Positions 35,707 through 44,752 are shown, counted from the first letter of the stretch. The stretch is DNA of 64,000 nt from Sphingobacterium allocomposti (GCF_008124885.1 NZ_VNHX01000010.1:62001-126000); one strand, 5' to 3'. Notes: generated by a model not told the origin, from the sequence alone. Numbers and translations: made by a program.

Positions 35707-36978
35707 TTACAACTCAATCGTTTGAACGCGATCCGGACCGACAGACAAATACTTAATAGGCACTTCCAACGCCTTCTCTAAATAGGCAATGTAGCTTGCT
35801 AACGCCGCAGGAATTTCATCTTTCGAACGGATTCCGGTAATATCCTGATTCCAGCCCTGCACTTCTTCCAGGACAGGCTCGGCTGTATTGGTAATAATTT
35901 CGTACGGCATGTAGTCGATGACTTCCCCGTTATACTTATAGTGGGTACACACATAGATCTTCTCGAACGTGTCCAGGACGTCAGCCTTCATCATAATTAG
36001 CTCCGTGACGCCATTTAGCATAATAGCATACTTTAAGGCCGGAATGTCGATCCACCCCGTACGACGGGCACGGCCGGTCGTAGCTCCAAACTCGTGTCCG
36101 AGCTGACGAAGTTTTTCGCCGGTTTCATCATGTAACTCCGTAGGAAAAGGACCGCCGCCGACGCGCGTCGCATATGCCTTGAAAATACCATATACGGATC
36201 CGATCTTATTAGGTGCTATTCCCAGTCCTGTGCATGCTCCCGCAGTTGTTGTGTTCGATGACGTAACGAAAGGGTAAGAACCAAAATCCACGTCCAACAA
36301 CGTTCCTTGAGCCCCTTCTGCCAATACGCGTTTTCCTTCTTTCAGGTAGTTGTTCACCAGGTGTTCCGCGTCTACATGAGGGATAGACTTGATAAATTCG
36401 ATAGCTTGCAGGAACGCCTCCTCCTTCTCGGTGAAGTCGGGGATCTCTCCGTAATGCGAAAGGATTTCTAAATGTTTAGCCTTCAGCTTTTCGTAACGTT
36501 CCTTGAAGTCCGGCAGTGTCGTATCGCCCACACGCAATCCGTTTCTGCCCGTTTTGTCCATATACGTCGGACCGATGCCTTTTAGCGTAGATCCGATTTT
36601 TCCCGCGCCCATTTTCGATTCGGACGCCGCATCTAGCAATTGATGGGTGGGTAGAATGAGATGCGCTTTGCGGGCAAGAACCAATGTGCCTTTGCCGACA
36701 GGATCAAATCCCGCAGTACGTAGGTTGTCTAATTCGCGTTTTAGGATAATTGGATCGATCACGACGCCGCTACCTATTAGATTAAGCGTACCTTCATTGA
36801 AGATTCCCGATGGGATGGTGTTGAGAACAAATTTCTTGTTGTCAAATTCTAATGTGTGTCCAGCATTAGGGCCGCCCTGAAAGCGCGCAATTAAGTCATA
36901 CTTGGGACAGAACACGTCAACGATCTTACCTTTTCCTTCGTCGCCCCATTGCAGGCCCAGAAGCACATCAACTTGCAT
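35707..36978 (-). CDS. purA: Adenylosuccinate synthetase
   Basis: PurA uses GTP to join IMP and aspartate, the first committed step to AMP. The 423 residues carry the P-loop-like start LLGLQWGDEGKGKIVD with catalytic Asp13-like residue, the QGGPNAGHTLEF segment with catalytic His, GSTLKGIGPTYMDKTGRNGLR, EGAQGTLLDVDFGSYPFVTSS, and TTGRARRTGWID. Full length with all key residues. It reads as first gene of a purA-pabB unit, downstream of fur. Confidence 0.97.
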   Translation of the reverse strand: MQVDVLLGLQWGDEGKGKIVDVFCPKYDLIARFQGGPNAGHTLEFDNKKFVLNTIPSGIFNEGTLNLIGSGVVIDPIILKRELDNLRTAGFDPVGKGTLVLARKAHLILPTHQLLDAASESKMGAGKIGSTLKGIGPTYMDKTGRNGLRVGDTTLPDFKERYEKLKAKHLEILSHYGEIPDFTEKEEAFLQAIEFIKSIPHVDAEHLVNNYLKEGKRVLAEGAQGTLLDVDFGSYPFVTSSNTTTAGACTGLGIAPNKIGSVYGIFKAYATRVGGGPFPTELHDETGEKLRQLGHEFGATTGRARRTGWIDIPALKYAIMLNGVTELIMMKADVLDTFEKIYVCTHYKYNGEVIDYMPYEIITNTAEPVLEEVQGWNQDITGIRSKDEIPAALASYIAYLEKALEVPIKYLSVGPDRVQTIEL

Positions 36979-37108
36979 AATATTTGAAATATTGAGATTT
37001 AAAATTAAATGATTCTTTCAATCGTCTCTAAAATATAAAGTTCAGAAAAAAACGGAGAGGTCCGGTCTTTTCTGAACAAAGGTAATACAATAATTGTCTA
37101 TTACTGCA

Positions 37109-37612
37109 TCAATTTGAATTTACAGGCGCTTTGCCTCTGACTTCTTTTTGCTTGGTGCCCCCGTCTTTTTTCTGGCAGTCTTCACATACACCATATAGAT
37201 TGAGCGAGTGGTGCTTAATGTCGAACTTCAGCAGGTCGCCCATAAGACTTTGTATCTGGTTGATGCGTGGATCACAAAACTCGACCACTTTGTTACATTC
37301 TATACAGATCACATGGTCGTGCTGTTTGAAGCCGTACGACTTTTCAAACTGCGCCATATTGCGGCCAAACTGATGTTTGGTTACTAAATCACACGATACC
37401 AGCAACTCTAACGTATTGTAAACCGTGGCACGGCTGACACGATACTTTTTGTTTTTCATGTGGATGTATAACGATTCCACGTCGAAATGGTCAGAGCGCG
37501 AATAAATCTCTTCCAAAATAGCATAGCGCTCCGGAGTTTTTCTTAGACTTTTGTTTTCTAAGTAAGCTTCAAATATCTTTTTTACCGTTTGGTAGTTTTC
37601 AGCTTGATTCAT
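37109..37612 (-). CDS. Fur family transcriptional regulator
   Basis: The 167-residue protein has the Fur winged helix ([30 protein letters not shown] and [20 protein letters not shown]) and dimerisation domain with both CxxC pairs (CIEC near 102-105 and CEDC near 142-145) for structural zinc, plus [16 protein letters not shown] 20-residue basic tail follows. It could be Fur, Zur or PerR: sequence alone does not decide the metal. It lies between relA/spoT and purA and probably has its own promoter. Confidence 0.9.
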   Translation of the reverse strand: MNQAENYQTVKKIFEAYLENKSLRKTPERYAILEEIYSRSDHFDVESLYIHMKNKKYRVSRATVYNTLELLVSCDLVTKHQFGRNMAQFEKSYGFKQHDHVICIECNKVVEFCDPRINQIQSLMGDLLKFDIKHHSLNLYGVCEDCQKKDGGTKQKEVRGKAPVNSN

Positions 37613-37631
37613 AGTATTATTTAATCTCCTA

Positions 37632-37639
37632 CAAATTTA
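37632..37639 (-). promoter_or_regulatory. Candidate -7 promoter element for the Fur-family gene
   Basis: The minus strand reads TAAATTTG, a full TAnnTTTG match, 20 bases upstream of the ATG at 37612. No TTG at the right distance is seen. Confidence 0.4.
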
Positions 37640-37691
37640 CCAATTTCCCTGTAAAAAACGACGTTTTCCACAAAGGATGATATTACGCAGA

Positions 37692-39899
37692 TCAATTATC
37701 TGCTTCATAGCGCGTTACACCCGTAATCCCGCTGATTTCTTTTAAGTTTTTCATGAGGTTTTCCAGCTGCTCCGTATTATTGACGAAAACCATAATGTTT
37801 CCTTCGAAGATCCCCTCATTACTTGTTATGGCCAGCGAACGTATGTTGACATGAAATTCCTGTGAGATGACGTTGGTGATCTTATTAACCAGCCCCACGT
37901 CGTCGATACCCACAATACGTAGTCCGGTCAAAAAGGCAACGTTAGCCTGTGAAGAAGCCCATTTGGCCTTCAGAATACGGTAGCCGTAGTTGGCCATCAG
38001 CTTGGAAGCGTTAGGACAGCTTGTCCGGTGGATCTTGATTCCATCATTGACGGTCAGAAAACCGAAGATATCGTCCCCTGGAATCGGATTGCAACAAGGC
38101 GCCAGTGTATAATCAATCTGCTGATAGTCGTCGCCTATGAGGATCGTATCAACTTCTTTCTTATTTATCTTTTCGACCAGTCCGGAGATATGGGAGTTGA
38201 ACTGGTTGTGGTTCTGTTCAGGAGCTTTCTCATGGGCCGCATATTCCCGTAGGTTTTTCACGTCTACAATACCCTTGGCAACATTATAGAACAGGTCCTG
38301 AGAACTCGGATATTTGAAGAAGTTGGCAATCTTATTGATGTTGTCGGTATTATACGTAATCTTGAGCGACTTTAGTTTCCGCTCCAGGATTTCTTTGCCG
38401 TCCTCCGCGATCCGCCTTTTTTCCTCCTTTAGGGATGACCGGATCTTGGATTTCGCTTTGGCTGTAACCACAAAATTCAACCAATCTTCCTTGGGCGTCT
38501 GTTTACTGGAGGTAATGATCTCCACCTGATCGCCGTTCTGAAGCGGATGGCTTAGTGGCACCAGTTTGTGGTTAACTTTAGCGCCGATACAGGTGGCGCC
38601 GATATCGGAGTGAATTTCAAACGCGAAATCCAGTGCAGTCGCACCGTTTGGCAGTTGCACAAGCGTACCTTTTGGCGTAAAAATGAAAATCTCGTCCGAA
38701 AAAAGATTCATTTTAAAATCGTCCACAAAATCCAGCGCGTTTTGTTCGGGGTTACTTAGCATATTTCTAACCTTCTGGATCCACTGATCCAACCCGCTGT
38801 CCGAGTTCGACTCTTTATACTTCCAGTGTGCCGCAAATCCTTTTTCAGCAATCTCATTCATACGTTTTGTACGGATCTGCACTTCTACCCACTGTCCCCG
38901 CGGGCCCATAACCGTGGTATGTAACGACTCATATCCGTTACCTTTGGGAGAAGAAACCCAATCCCGGAGGCGATCCGGATTTGGACGGTACAAGTCTGTG
39001 ATGATCGAATAGACCTTCCAGCATTCAGTTTTTTCGCGTTCTGTCGGCGTGTCTATAATGACGCGGATGGCAAATAGATCGTACACTTCTTCAAACGGGA
39101 TCGACTTTTTGCGCATCTTATTCCAGATGGAATAAATAGATTTTGGACGGCCGAAAACCTCTGCTTTGATGCCTTGCTCCACTAATATCTCCTTAACCGG
39201 CTCGATGAAGTCGGCGACAAATTTTTCCCGCTCAGCCTTCTTTTCGTTTAATTTACGTGCAATAAACTTGTAGGTGTCCGGATCGGTATATTTCATTGAC
39301 AGATCTTCCAGCTCTGATTTTATGGCATATAATCCCAACCGGTGCGCCAGCGGTGCATATAGATAGCTTGTTTCAGAGGCTATCTTCAGTTGTTTATGCC
39401 GGGCCATAAATTCCATCGTACGCATATTGTGAAGCCTATCCGCGAGCTTTATCAAGATAACACGGACATCGTCAGCCAAAGTGAGAAGCATCTTCCGGAA
39501 ATTCTCGGCCTGCATAGAGCTGTTCGGATCAAAAATGCCCGAAATTTTGGTAAGTCCATCTATAATGCGGGCAACTTTCTTTCCGAACTGAGCTTCAATA
39601 TCCTGTAAAGTAATAGAAGTGTCCTCCACAACATCGTGCAGAAGGGCACATACGATAGAAGTCGTTCCCAGACCAATCTCCTCCGCTGCAATCTGCGCTA
39701 CAGCGATAGGATGATATATATAAGGTTCGCCGGACTTCCGGCGCATATCTTTGTGGCTTTCCAGGGCAAGGTCAAACGCTTTACGGATCTCCTGTTTATC
39801 GCCTCGTTGTAAAGTGGGTTTGCAAGCTCTTAGTAACGCACGGTATCTTTTCCTGATTTCCTTATTTTCTGCTTCAATATCAATCACATAATCTTCCAT
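37692..39899 (-). CDS. Bifunctional (p)ppGpp synthetase/hydrolase
   Basis: This Rel/Spo homologue (735 residues from ATG 39899; a GTG two codons earlier is less likely) controls the stringent response. The HD hydrolase domain has YIYHPIAVAQIAAEE and ALLHDVVEDT, and LADRLHNMRTM. The synthetase domain has GRPKSIYSIWNKM and EVQIRTKRM. It is followed by TGS (FTPKGTLVQLPNGATALDFA), a zinc-finger-like middle (LAPCCNPIPGDDIFGF) and ACT domain (GLRIVGIDDVGLVNKITNVIS). Both catalytic centres look intact, as expected for the single long RSH of Bacteroidota. Confidence 0.96.
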   Translation of the reverse strand: MEDYVIDIEAENKEIRKRYRALLRACKPTLQRGDKQEIRKAFDLALESHKDMRRKSGEPYIYHPIAVAQIAAEEIGLGTTSIVCALLHDVVEDTSITLQDIEAQFGKKVARIIDGLTKISGIFDPNSSMQAENFRKMLLTLADDVRVILIKLADRLHNMRTMEFMARHKQLKIASETSYLYAPLAHRLGLYAIKSELEDLSMKYTDPDTYKFIARKLNEKKAEREKFVADFIEPVKEILVEQGIKAEVFGRPKSIYSIWNKMRKKSIPFEEVYDLFAIRVIIDTPTEREKTECWKVYSIITDLYRPNPDRLRDWVSSPKGNGYESLHTTVMGPRGQWVEVQIRTKRMNEIAEKGFAAHWKYKESNSDSGLDQWIQKVRNMLSNPEQNALDFVDDFKMNLFSDEIFIFTPKGTLVQLPNGATALDFAFEIHSDIGATCIGAKVNHKLVPLSHPLQNGDQVEIITSSKQTPKEDWLNFVVTAKAKSKIRSSLKEEKRRIAEDGKEILERKLKSLKITYNTDNINKIANFFKYPSSQDLFYNVAKGIVDVKNLREYAAHEKAPEQNHNQFNSHISGLVEKINKKEVDTILIGDDYQQIDYTLAPCCNPIPGDDIFGFLTVNDGIKIHRTSCPNASKLMANYGYRILKAKWASSQANVAFLTGLRIVGIDDVGLVNKITNVISQEFHVNIRSLAITSNEGIFEGNIMVFVNNTEQLENLMKNLKEISGITGVTRYEADN

Positions 39900-40044
39900 A
39901 TACACGCTGAAAAAAGTTGCTTTTTTATTATTTTGTTCTTATTTTTATTCATGTTTCCCTGGGGTAATTGTTTTGCGGGTAAACAACATATAAATATAGC
40001 AAAAATTTTAGAGACTTAAAAATACGTAATACTTTTCCAGAGTG

Positions 40045-40689
40045 ATGATGCGATTAATTGTGTTGGGTGTATTGGGCTGCCTTCTTATTCCGTTTGCCGG
40101 ACAGGGACAGGCGTTGCAGGTCCCACATTATGGTGAAGGGGAGGGGAAAGTTATTCAGCATTACCCGACGACCCGTTTAGACGATGGTGAAATTGTACCG
40201 TGGTTTCCCATAGACGATGTTGTGGTAACAGCAAGGCGGACTTTTAAAACCGAAGAAGACCGTTTACGTTACCTGCGTTTAGAGAGAAATGTACTTCGTG
40301 TGCTGCCCTATGCTATTTATGCGCAAAAACGTTATGAACAACTTGACAGAGAGTTGGCATTAGTTTCCTCCAAACGGGAAGAACAGCGTCTGATTAAAGC
40401 CTGTGAGCAAGAGATAAAAAATAAATTCAACGCTGAAATTAAAAACTTAAGCGTATCTCAGGGCAAGATTTTAATTAAACTGGTGCAACGGCAAACAGGA
40501 AATACAAGTTACGAACTCGTAAAAGAAATGAAGGGAGGATTATCTGCCTTTTTCTATCAGTCGGTCGCTAAAGTTTTTGGACATAATCTAAAATCGGTCT
40601 ATGATCCGGAAGAAGATTATGAAATAGAAAATATCATACGTAGCTATGAACGGATACGGCCAATAAAAAATTTATACAACAGCTATTAA
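40045..40689 (+). CDS. DUF4294 domain-containing secreted protein
   Basis: The protein of about 214 residues has a signal peptide (MRLIVLGVLGCLLIPFAGQGQA) and the DUF4294 region, with DDVVVTARRTFKTEEDRLRY, NVLRVLPYAIYAQKRYEQLD, and QTGNTSYELVKEMKGGLSAF. The family is confined to Bacteroidota and has no assigned function; it is predicted to be periplasmic. Three possible start codons (GTG 40042, ATG 40045, ATG 40048) differ by one residue each. It leads a co-directional run including a glutathione peroxidase and bshB1, but its role there is unclear. Confidence 0.85.
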   Translation: MMRLIVLGVLGCLLIPFAGQGQALQVPHYGEGEGKVIQHYPTTRLDDGEIVPWFPIDDVVVTARRTFKTEEDRLRYLRLERNVLRVLPYAIYAQKRYEQLDRELALVSSKREEQRLIKACEQEIKNKFNAEIKNLSVSQGKILIKLVQRQTGNTSYELVKEMKGGLSAFFYQSVAKVFGHNLKSVYDPEEDYEIENIIRSYERIRPIKNLYNSY

Positions 40690-40716
40690 CTAATTATACG
40701 AAAGGACGGACAGGAT

Positions 40717-41208
40717 ATGCAAACGGTTTATGATTTTCACGGCTTACAATTTAACGGCGAAAAAAAATCGTTGCAGGACTATTCGGGCAAGGTGTTGCTG
40801 ATTGTCAATACAGCGAGCCAATGCTTCTTCACGAGGCAGTTCAAATCGTTGGAAAAGCTTTACCAAAAATACAAAGATAAAGGCTTTGAAATACTGGCAT
40901 TTCCGTCAAACGATTTTAGAGGGCAGGAACCGATGACGGGACTCCAACTCGAAACCTTCTGCCGCATCCGCCAGCAGGTCACCTTTCCGGTGTTTAAAAG
41001 AATCCATGTGGTAGGAGAATATTGCGACCCGCTGTATCAGTTTTTATCTGACAAATCAAAAAATGGACAGGTGGGAGTCAAGCCGCTCTGGAACTTTCAT
41101 AAATATCTAATTAACAGACAAGGCCAGGTTGTTGATTTCTTCTATAGTCCGACGAGCCCACAGGCGAGCCGAGTTATGACAAAAATCGAACAATTGATTG
41201 CGGAGTAA
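40717..41208 (+). CDS. Glutathione peroxidase family thiol peroxidase
   Basis: The 163-residue protein has the GPx fold. The peroxidatic cysteine lies in NTASQCFFTRQF (about residue 36), the conserved Gln/Asn pair in FPSNDFRGQEP and the Trp in LWNFHKYLI. The usual resolving cysteine pattern (FPVFKRIHV segment) suggests a thioredoxin-dependent type rather than a glutathione one, since this phylum usually uses bacillithiol. A strong ribosome site GGACAGGAT precedes the ATG. It lies upstream of bshB1, a bacillithiol synthesis gene, which is a functionally telling neighbour. Confidence 0.92.
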   Translation: MQTVYDFHGLQFNGEKKSLQDYSGKVLLIVNTASQCFFTRQFKSLEKLYQKYKDKGFEILAFPSNDFRGQEPMTGLQLETFCRIRQQVTFPVFKRIHVVGEYCDPLYQFLSDKSKNGQVGVKPLWNFHKYLINRQGQVVDFFYSPTSPQASRVMTKIEQLIAE

Positions 41209-41224
41209 AGAAAGGGTAAGTGTT

Positions 41225-41232
41225 TATCTTTG
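41225..41232 (+). promoter_or_regulatory. Candidate -7 promoter element for bshB1
   Basis: TATCTTTG matches TAnnTTTG, 20 bases before the bshB1 ATG. A TTG at 41198-41200 is 24 bases upstream, slightly beyond the usual spacing. The gene may have its own promoter in addition to read-through from the peroxidase gene. Confidence 0.4.
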
Positions 41233-41252
41233 CCAGCAAACAAGAAGGACTT

Positions 41253-41972
41253 ATGAAGTTAGACTTAATGGTTATGACTGTGCATCCGGACGATGCGGAA
41301 CTAGGAGCAGGTGGAACGATTGCCAAATATGTGGCGGAAGGAAAGCAAGTCGGTATTGTTGACTTAACACGCGGGGAACTCGGAACCCGTGGTACGGCCG
41401 AGACACGCCAAGCAGAAGCAGCACAGGCCGCAAAAATATTAGGTGTTGCTATGCGGGAAAACCTGGGTTTACGCGATGGCTTCTTTGCCAACGATGAAGC
41501 AAACCAGCGCGCCATCATTCAGTGTATACGGAAATATAAACCGGAAATCGTAATAACGAACGCTTTAGACGACCGTCACCCCGATCATGGTAGAGCAAGT
41601 AAGCTGGTGAATGATGCACTTTTTCTTAGCGGACTGCGGAAGATAGAGACATGGGAAGAAGGCGTAGGACAGGAAGCTTTTCGTCCAAGACTGCAGCTGC
41701 AATTAATCCAGGATAAATATATTAAGCCCGACATCATCCTTGACATTACCGACTTCTGGGAGATAAAAGAACGTTCCATATTAGCATATACCACCCAATT
41801 TAATGCCAAAGCGGACGATGCCGAACCACAGACCTATATATCCAATCCGGATTTCATGGAGTCGACGCGCGGACGGGCTGCTGAATTAGGACGTAACATC
41901 CAGGTCAAGTATGCAGAAGGATTTACGGCGAGAAAATTATTGGGTGTACAAGATCTGTTTCAGTTAATATAA
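41253..41972 (+). CDS. bshB1: Bacillithiol biosynthesis deacetylase BshB1
   Basis: BshB1 removes the acetyl group from GlcNAc-malate to give GlcN-malate in bacillithiol synthesis. The 239 residues from ATG 41253 (ribosome site AAGAAGGAC) have the zinc motif HPDDAELGAGG (12-22), DLTRGELGTRGT, LRDGFFAND, DDRHPDHGRAS and AEGF. A longer frame to 41220 begins inside the predicted promoter and is rejected. Its presence implies a bacillithiol-based redox buffer, which fits the adjacent peroxidase. Confidence 0.95.
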   Translation: MKLDLMVMTVHPDDAELGAGGTIAKYVAEGKQVGIVDLTRGELGTRGTAETRQAEAAQAAKILGVAMRENLGLRDGFFANDEANQRAIIQCIRKYKPEIVITNALDDRHPDHGRASKLVNDALFLSGLRKIETWEEGVGQEAFRPRLQLQLIQDKYIKPDIILDITDFWEIKERSILAYTTQFNAKADDAEPQTYISNPDFMESTRGRAAELGRNIQVKYAEGFTARKLLGVQDLFQLI

Positions 41973-41975
41973 TGT

Positions 41976-42371
41976 ATGTCCTTATCCATCCGTAAGATCC
42001 ACCATATCGCGATTATCTGCAGCGACTACCAACGCTCACTTCATTTCTATACAGAAGCATTGGGCCTGAAGCTATTGTCGGAAACCTATAGAGCAGAAAG
42101 GGATTCATACAAAGCAGATTTAGCGCTGCACGGTCAATATGTGATCGAGCTTTTTTCTTTCCCTGATCCTCCGCCCAGACCTTCCTACCCTGAAGCTGCA
42201 GGACTGAGACACCTCGCTTTCGAAGTGATAGATATAGAGGAAACAGTTCATTTTTTACAACAAAAAGGAATCGCCTGCGAAACAGTGCGCATAGACGCAA
42301 TGACAGGCAAGAAATTTGTTTTTATAGCCGATCCTGATGGACTGCCGATAGAATTTTATGAAGGCTATTAA
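41976..42371 (+). CDS. VOC family protein (glyoxalase/bleomycin-resistance fold)
   Basis: This 131-residue protein starts three bases after bshB1. It has the paired beta-alpha-beta-beta-beta modules of the vicinal-oxygen-chelate fold: IHHIAIICSDYQRSLHFYTEALGLK and LRHLAFEVIDIEETVHFLQQKGI with the ending FIADPDGLPIEFYE. Metal ligands (His near 8 and 74, Glu near 49 and 127) are visible. It most resembles the YaeR/SMU1112c group of unknown substrate. Possibly co-transcribed with bshB1, so a thiol-conjugate role is possible but speculative. Confidence 0.88.
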   Translation: MSLSIRKIHHIAIICSDYQRSLHFYTEALGLKLLSETYRAERDSYKADLALHGQYVIELFSFPDPPPRPSYPEAAGLRHLAFEVIDIEETVHFLQQKGIACETVRIDAMTGKKFVFIADPDGLPIEFYEGY

Positions 42372-42447
42372 CTAACAGGCGTAGACCATTTCTCCTATCC
42401 ATTAGCGAATCTTCACATTTCAAACCTCCCGCTCATTTTCTTTCTTT

Positions 42448-42464
42448 TACTAAAAATATTAGTA
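42448..42464 (+). promoter_or_regulatory. Palindromic operator TACTAA-N5-TTAGTA upstream of imuA
   Basis: Perfect arms TACTAA (42448-42453) and TTAGTA (42459-42464) flank AAATA. The site lies one base upstream of the consensus -7 element at 42466-42473, i.e. where RNA polymerase must bind, the classical place for a repressor. The palindrome is identical to the core of the one ahead of the exonuclease/GIY-YIG gene. Confidence 0.75.
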
Positions 42465-42465
42465 T

Positions 42466-42473
42466 TATCTTTG
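42466..42473 (+). promoter_or_regulatory. -7 promoter element of the imuA-imuB-dnaE2 operon
   Basis: TATCTTTG is a full match to TAnnTTTG. Predicted transcription begins near 42478, and the AGGGAAAG ribosome site and ATG at 42496 follow. No TTG is well placed upstream, so the promoter may be intrinsically weak. Confidence 0.6.
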
Positions 42474-42495
42474 TAAAGATAAACAGGGAAAGATT

Positions 42496-43242
42496 ATGGT
42501 ATTGACATCGAAAAAACAAGCCGTTGTATCAGCTTTACGGCGGCAGATGCTGGAACTGGAGGGGTTCAAGCAGGCAGGTGCATCCGTATCAGCCGGGTTG
42601 GGACTTGGAAAGATAGAGACTGTTTTTCCGGGAGGTGTTTTTCCATTAAACACAGTGCATGAATTTGTTTATGACCAGCCAGAAGAGCTGGCTGCTTCCT
42701 GCGGATTTATAGGTGGGCTGCTTTCCTACATTATGAAAAAAGGTGGGATGTGCCTGTGGATCAACAGCTCGAAAGGGGTATTTCCGCCGGCAGCGAAGAT
42801 GTTCGGTCTCGAGCCGGACCGCATTATTTTTGTCAGCATGCGAAAACAACAAGATATACTATGGGCGCTGGAAGAAGGATTGAAATGTACGGGGCTTTGT
42901 GTTGTAATAGCTGAAATAGAACATTTAGACTTTGTACAGTCCCGCAGACTGCAATTGGCTGTTGAAAAAAGTGGTGTAACGGGCTTTGTGATCCGTTCAG
43001 GCATAAAGACATTGGGCGCCACAACCTGCGCAGCGCGCTGGAAAATTATTCCTATAGCCAGTATAATTCCCGACGATCTGCCGGGGGTCGGCTTTCCCCA
43101 ATGGGAAGTTAACCTGTTGAAGGTCAAAAATGGGAGCCCGAGCCAATGGGTTATGGGATGGAAAAAAGGCCAATTCTCTTTACAGCAGGCAGAGCGGCCT
43201 GCCGGTAGAACAAACCAACTGATCACACAAGAGGCAGGATAA
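42496..43242 (+). CDS. imuA: ImuA-like mutagenesis cassette protein
   Basis: This 248-residue RecA-like protein is the first gene of the cassette. It opens with ALRRQMLELEGF and shows GLGKIETVFPGGVFPLNTVHEF, GGMCLWINSSKGVFPPAAKMFGLEPDRIIFV, and WALEEGLKCTGLCVVIAEI, typical of the RecA/ImuA core, but lacks a canonical Walker A P-loop. ImuA works with ImuB and DnaE2 in damage-induced translesion synthesis. A good ribosome site (AGGGAAAG) precedes the ATG. The palindrome upstream suggests repression until DNA damage. Confidence 0.88.
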   Translation: MVLTSKKQAVVSALRRQMLELEGFKQAGASVSAGLGLGKIETVFPGGVFPLNTVHEFVYDQPEELAASCGFIGGLLSYIMKKGGMCLWINSSKGVFPPAAKMFGLEPDRIIFVSMRKQQDILWALEEGLKCTGLCVVIAEIEHLDFVQSRRLQLAVEKSGVTGFVIRSGIKTLGATTCAARWKIIPIASIIPDDLPGVGFPQWEVNLLKVKNGSPSQWVMGWKKGQFSLQQAERPAGRTNQLITQEAG

Positions 43243-43245
43243 GCA

Positions 43246-44748
43246 ATGAAAAGACGGTTTGCAGCACTTTGGTTTCCTTTTCTCCTGACCGATTGGTACA
43301 CGCGGCGCCGCCCTGCGGACCGGGATATCCCGCTGGTTTCAGCTTTGCCGAAGAATGGACGGATGTGCATTACAGCAGCCAATGCAATAGCGCAGCAGGA
43401 GGGGGTATATGCAGGTATGGTTCTAGCCGATGCTAAGGCAGCTGTACCTCAGCTGATCATGTTCCCCGACACACCTGATCGTGCCGCTACCATATTGAAA
43501 CACATTGGCTTATGGTGTATTAAATTTACACCGCTGGCAGGTATGGATGAGCCCGGAGGCATCATACTCGATATCACCGGTTGTGCACACCTCTGGGGAG
43601 GAGAAATGGAGTATGTAACGGAGATAAAGCAACAGCTTGAAAAAAAAGGGTATACTGCAAAAATAGCTGTTGCAGACACCATCGCTGCCGCCTGGGCCAT
43701 GTCCCGGTATGCAAAGCAGGAAATAATTTTGACCACAAACGATGAATATGATATACTCCACACACTTCCGCCGGAAGCATTACGCTTGGACGAATGGATT
43801 GTACAACGTCTATATAAGCTGGGGTTTAAAACAATAGGCCGCTTTATAGGCATGCCCCCCGCTACATTACGGAGGCGCTTCGGACCAACGCTTGTGCACC
43901 GGATAAATCAGTTGCTGGGAAGACAAGAAGAACATATTTTGCCTATTAAGCCTGTCGCGCCCTACGTAGAAAGATTACCTTGTTTGGATCCCATACGGAC
44001 AGCACAAGGCATAGAACTTGCTATCGGGAAGCTATTAGACGGATTGTGTGCACGGTTGACTAAAGAAGGAAAGGGGGTACGCCACGCACAATTGTCATGC
44101 TATCGGGTTGATGGAAAAGTGCTTCGTATAGAAATCGGTACCAACAAACCTTCTGTAAGCAAAAAGCATCTCTTAGAGCTTTTCGAGCTTAAAATCAGCA
44201 CCATAGAGCCTGCTTTAGGTATTGAGTTGTTTTTATTAGAAGCTGTAAAAGTAGACGATCACACCCCTCATCAGGAACTGCTATGGAGCACAAATGGTTC
44301 ATTCGAAAATAAGGCATTGGTCGAGTTGCTGGACCGTTTTAAAGGACGTGATCCCTATTGCCATATCAATCGATACGTCCCACAGGAACACCATTGGCCA
44401 GAACGGGCTATACGGGCTGCAGAATCGTTAACAGAAAAAGCAACCGATACCTGGCCTCAACATCGGCCCCGTCCCATACGTCTGCTTCATCCTCCACAGC
44501 CCATCGAAGTAACCGCTCCCATTCCTGATTATCCTCCTTTGATATTCCGTTTTCATGGAGAAGTCTATGTCATTAAACGGGCTGACGGTCCTGAGCGGAT
44601 TGAACGGGAATGGTGGCTGGAGCAGGGAGAACATCGGGATTATTATGTTGTTGAAGATACCAGAGGAAGGAGATATTGGCTTTTCCGTTTAGGGCATTAT
44701 GTAGGAGATCGTTCTCCGAACTGGTATTTACATGGATACTTCGCTTGA
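43246..44748 (+). CDS. imuB: ImuB, catalytically inactive Y-family polymerase homologue
   Basis: The 500-residue protein has the Y-family layout: a palm/fingers core (RMCITAANAIAQQEGVYAGM, GIILDITGCAHLWGGE, AKIAVADTIAAAWAMSRYA), helix-hairpin-helix thumb (LYKLGFKTIGRFIGMPPATLRRRFG) and little-finger region, with a long C-terminal tail (residues ~390-500). The first catalytic Asp region reads ALWFPFLLTDW and the Asp-Glu pair reads LDITG, so metal-binding residues are missing, as in known ImuB proteins that serve as an adaptor to the beta clamp and DnaE2. It starts three bases after imuA. Confidence 0.92.
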   Translation: MKRRFAALWFPFLLTDWYTRRRPADRDIPLVSALPKNGRMCITAANAIAQQEGVYAGMVLADAKAAVPQLIMFPDTPDRAATILKHIGLWCIKFTPLAGMDEPGGIILDITGCAHLWGGEMEYVTEIKQQLEKKGYTAKIAVADTIAAAWAMSRYAKQEIILTTNDEYDILHTLPPEALRLDEWIVQRLYKLGFKTIGRFIGMPPATLRRRFGPTLVHRINQLLGRQEEHILPIKPVAPYVERLPCLDPIRTAQGIELAIGKLLDGLCARLTKEGKGVRHAQLSCYRVDGKVLRIEIGTNKPSVSKKHLLELFELKISTIEPALGIELFLLEAVKVDDHTPHQELLWSTNGSFENKALVELLDRFKGRDPYCHINRYVPQEHHWPERAIRAAESLTEKATDTWPQHRPRPIRLLHPPQPIEVTAPIPDYPPLIFRFHGEVYVIKRADGPERIEREWWLEQGEHRDYYVVEDTRGRRYWLFRLGHYVGDRSPNWYLHGYFA

Positions 44749-44752
44749 GACA

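Noticed and set aside
40681..40700. Half-site ACTAA resembling one arm of the repair operator before the peroxidase gene
   Set aside because: No matching TTAGT arm follows at five bases, so it is not counted as a fourth site.
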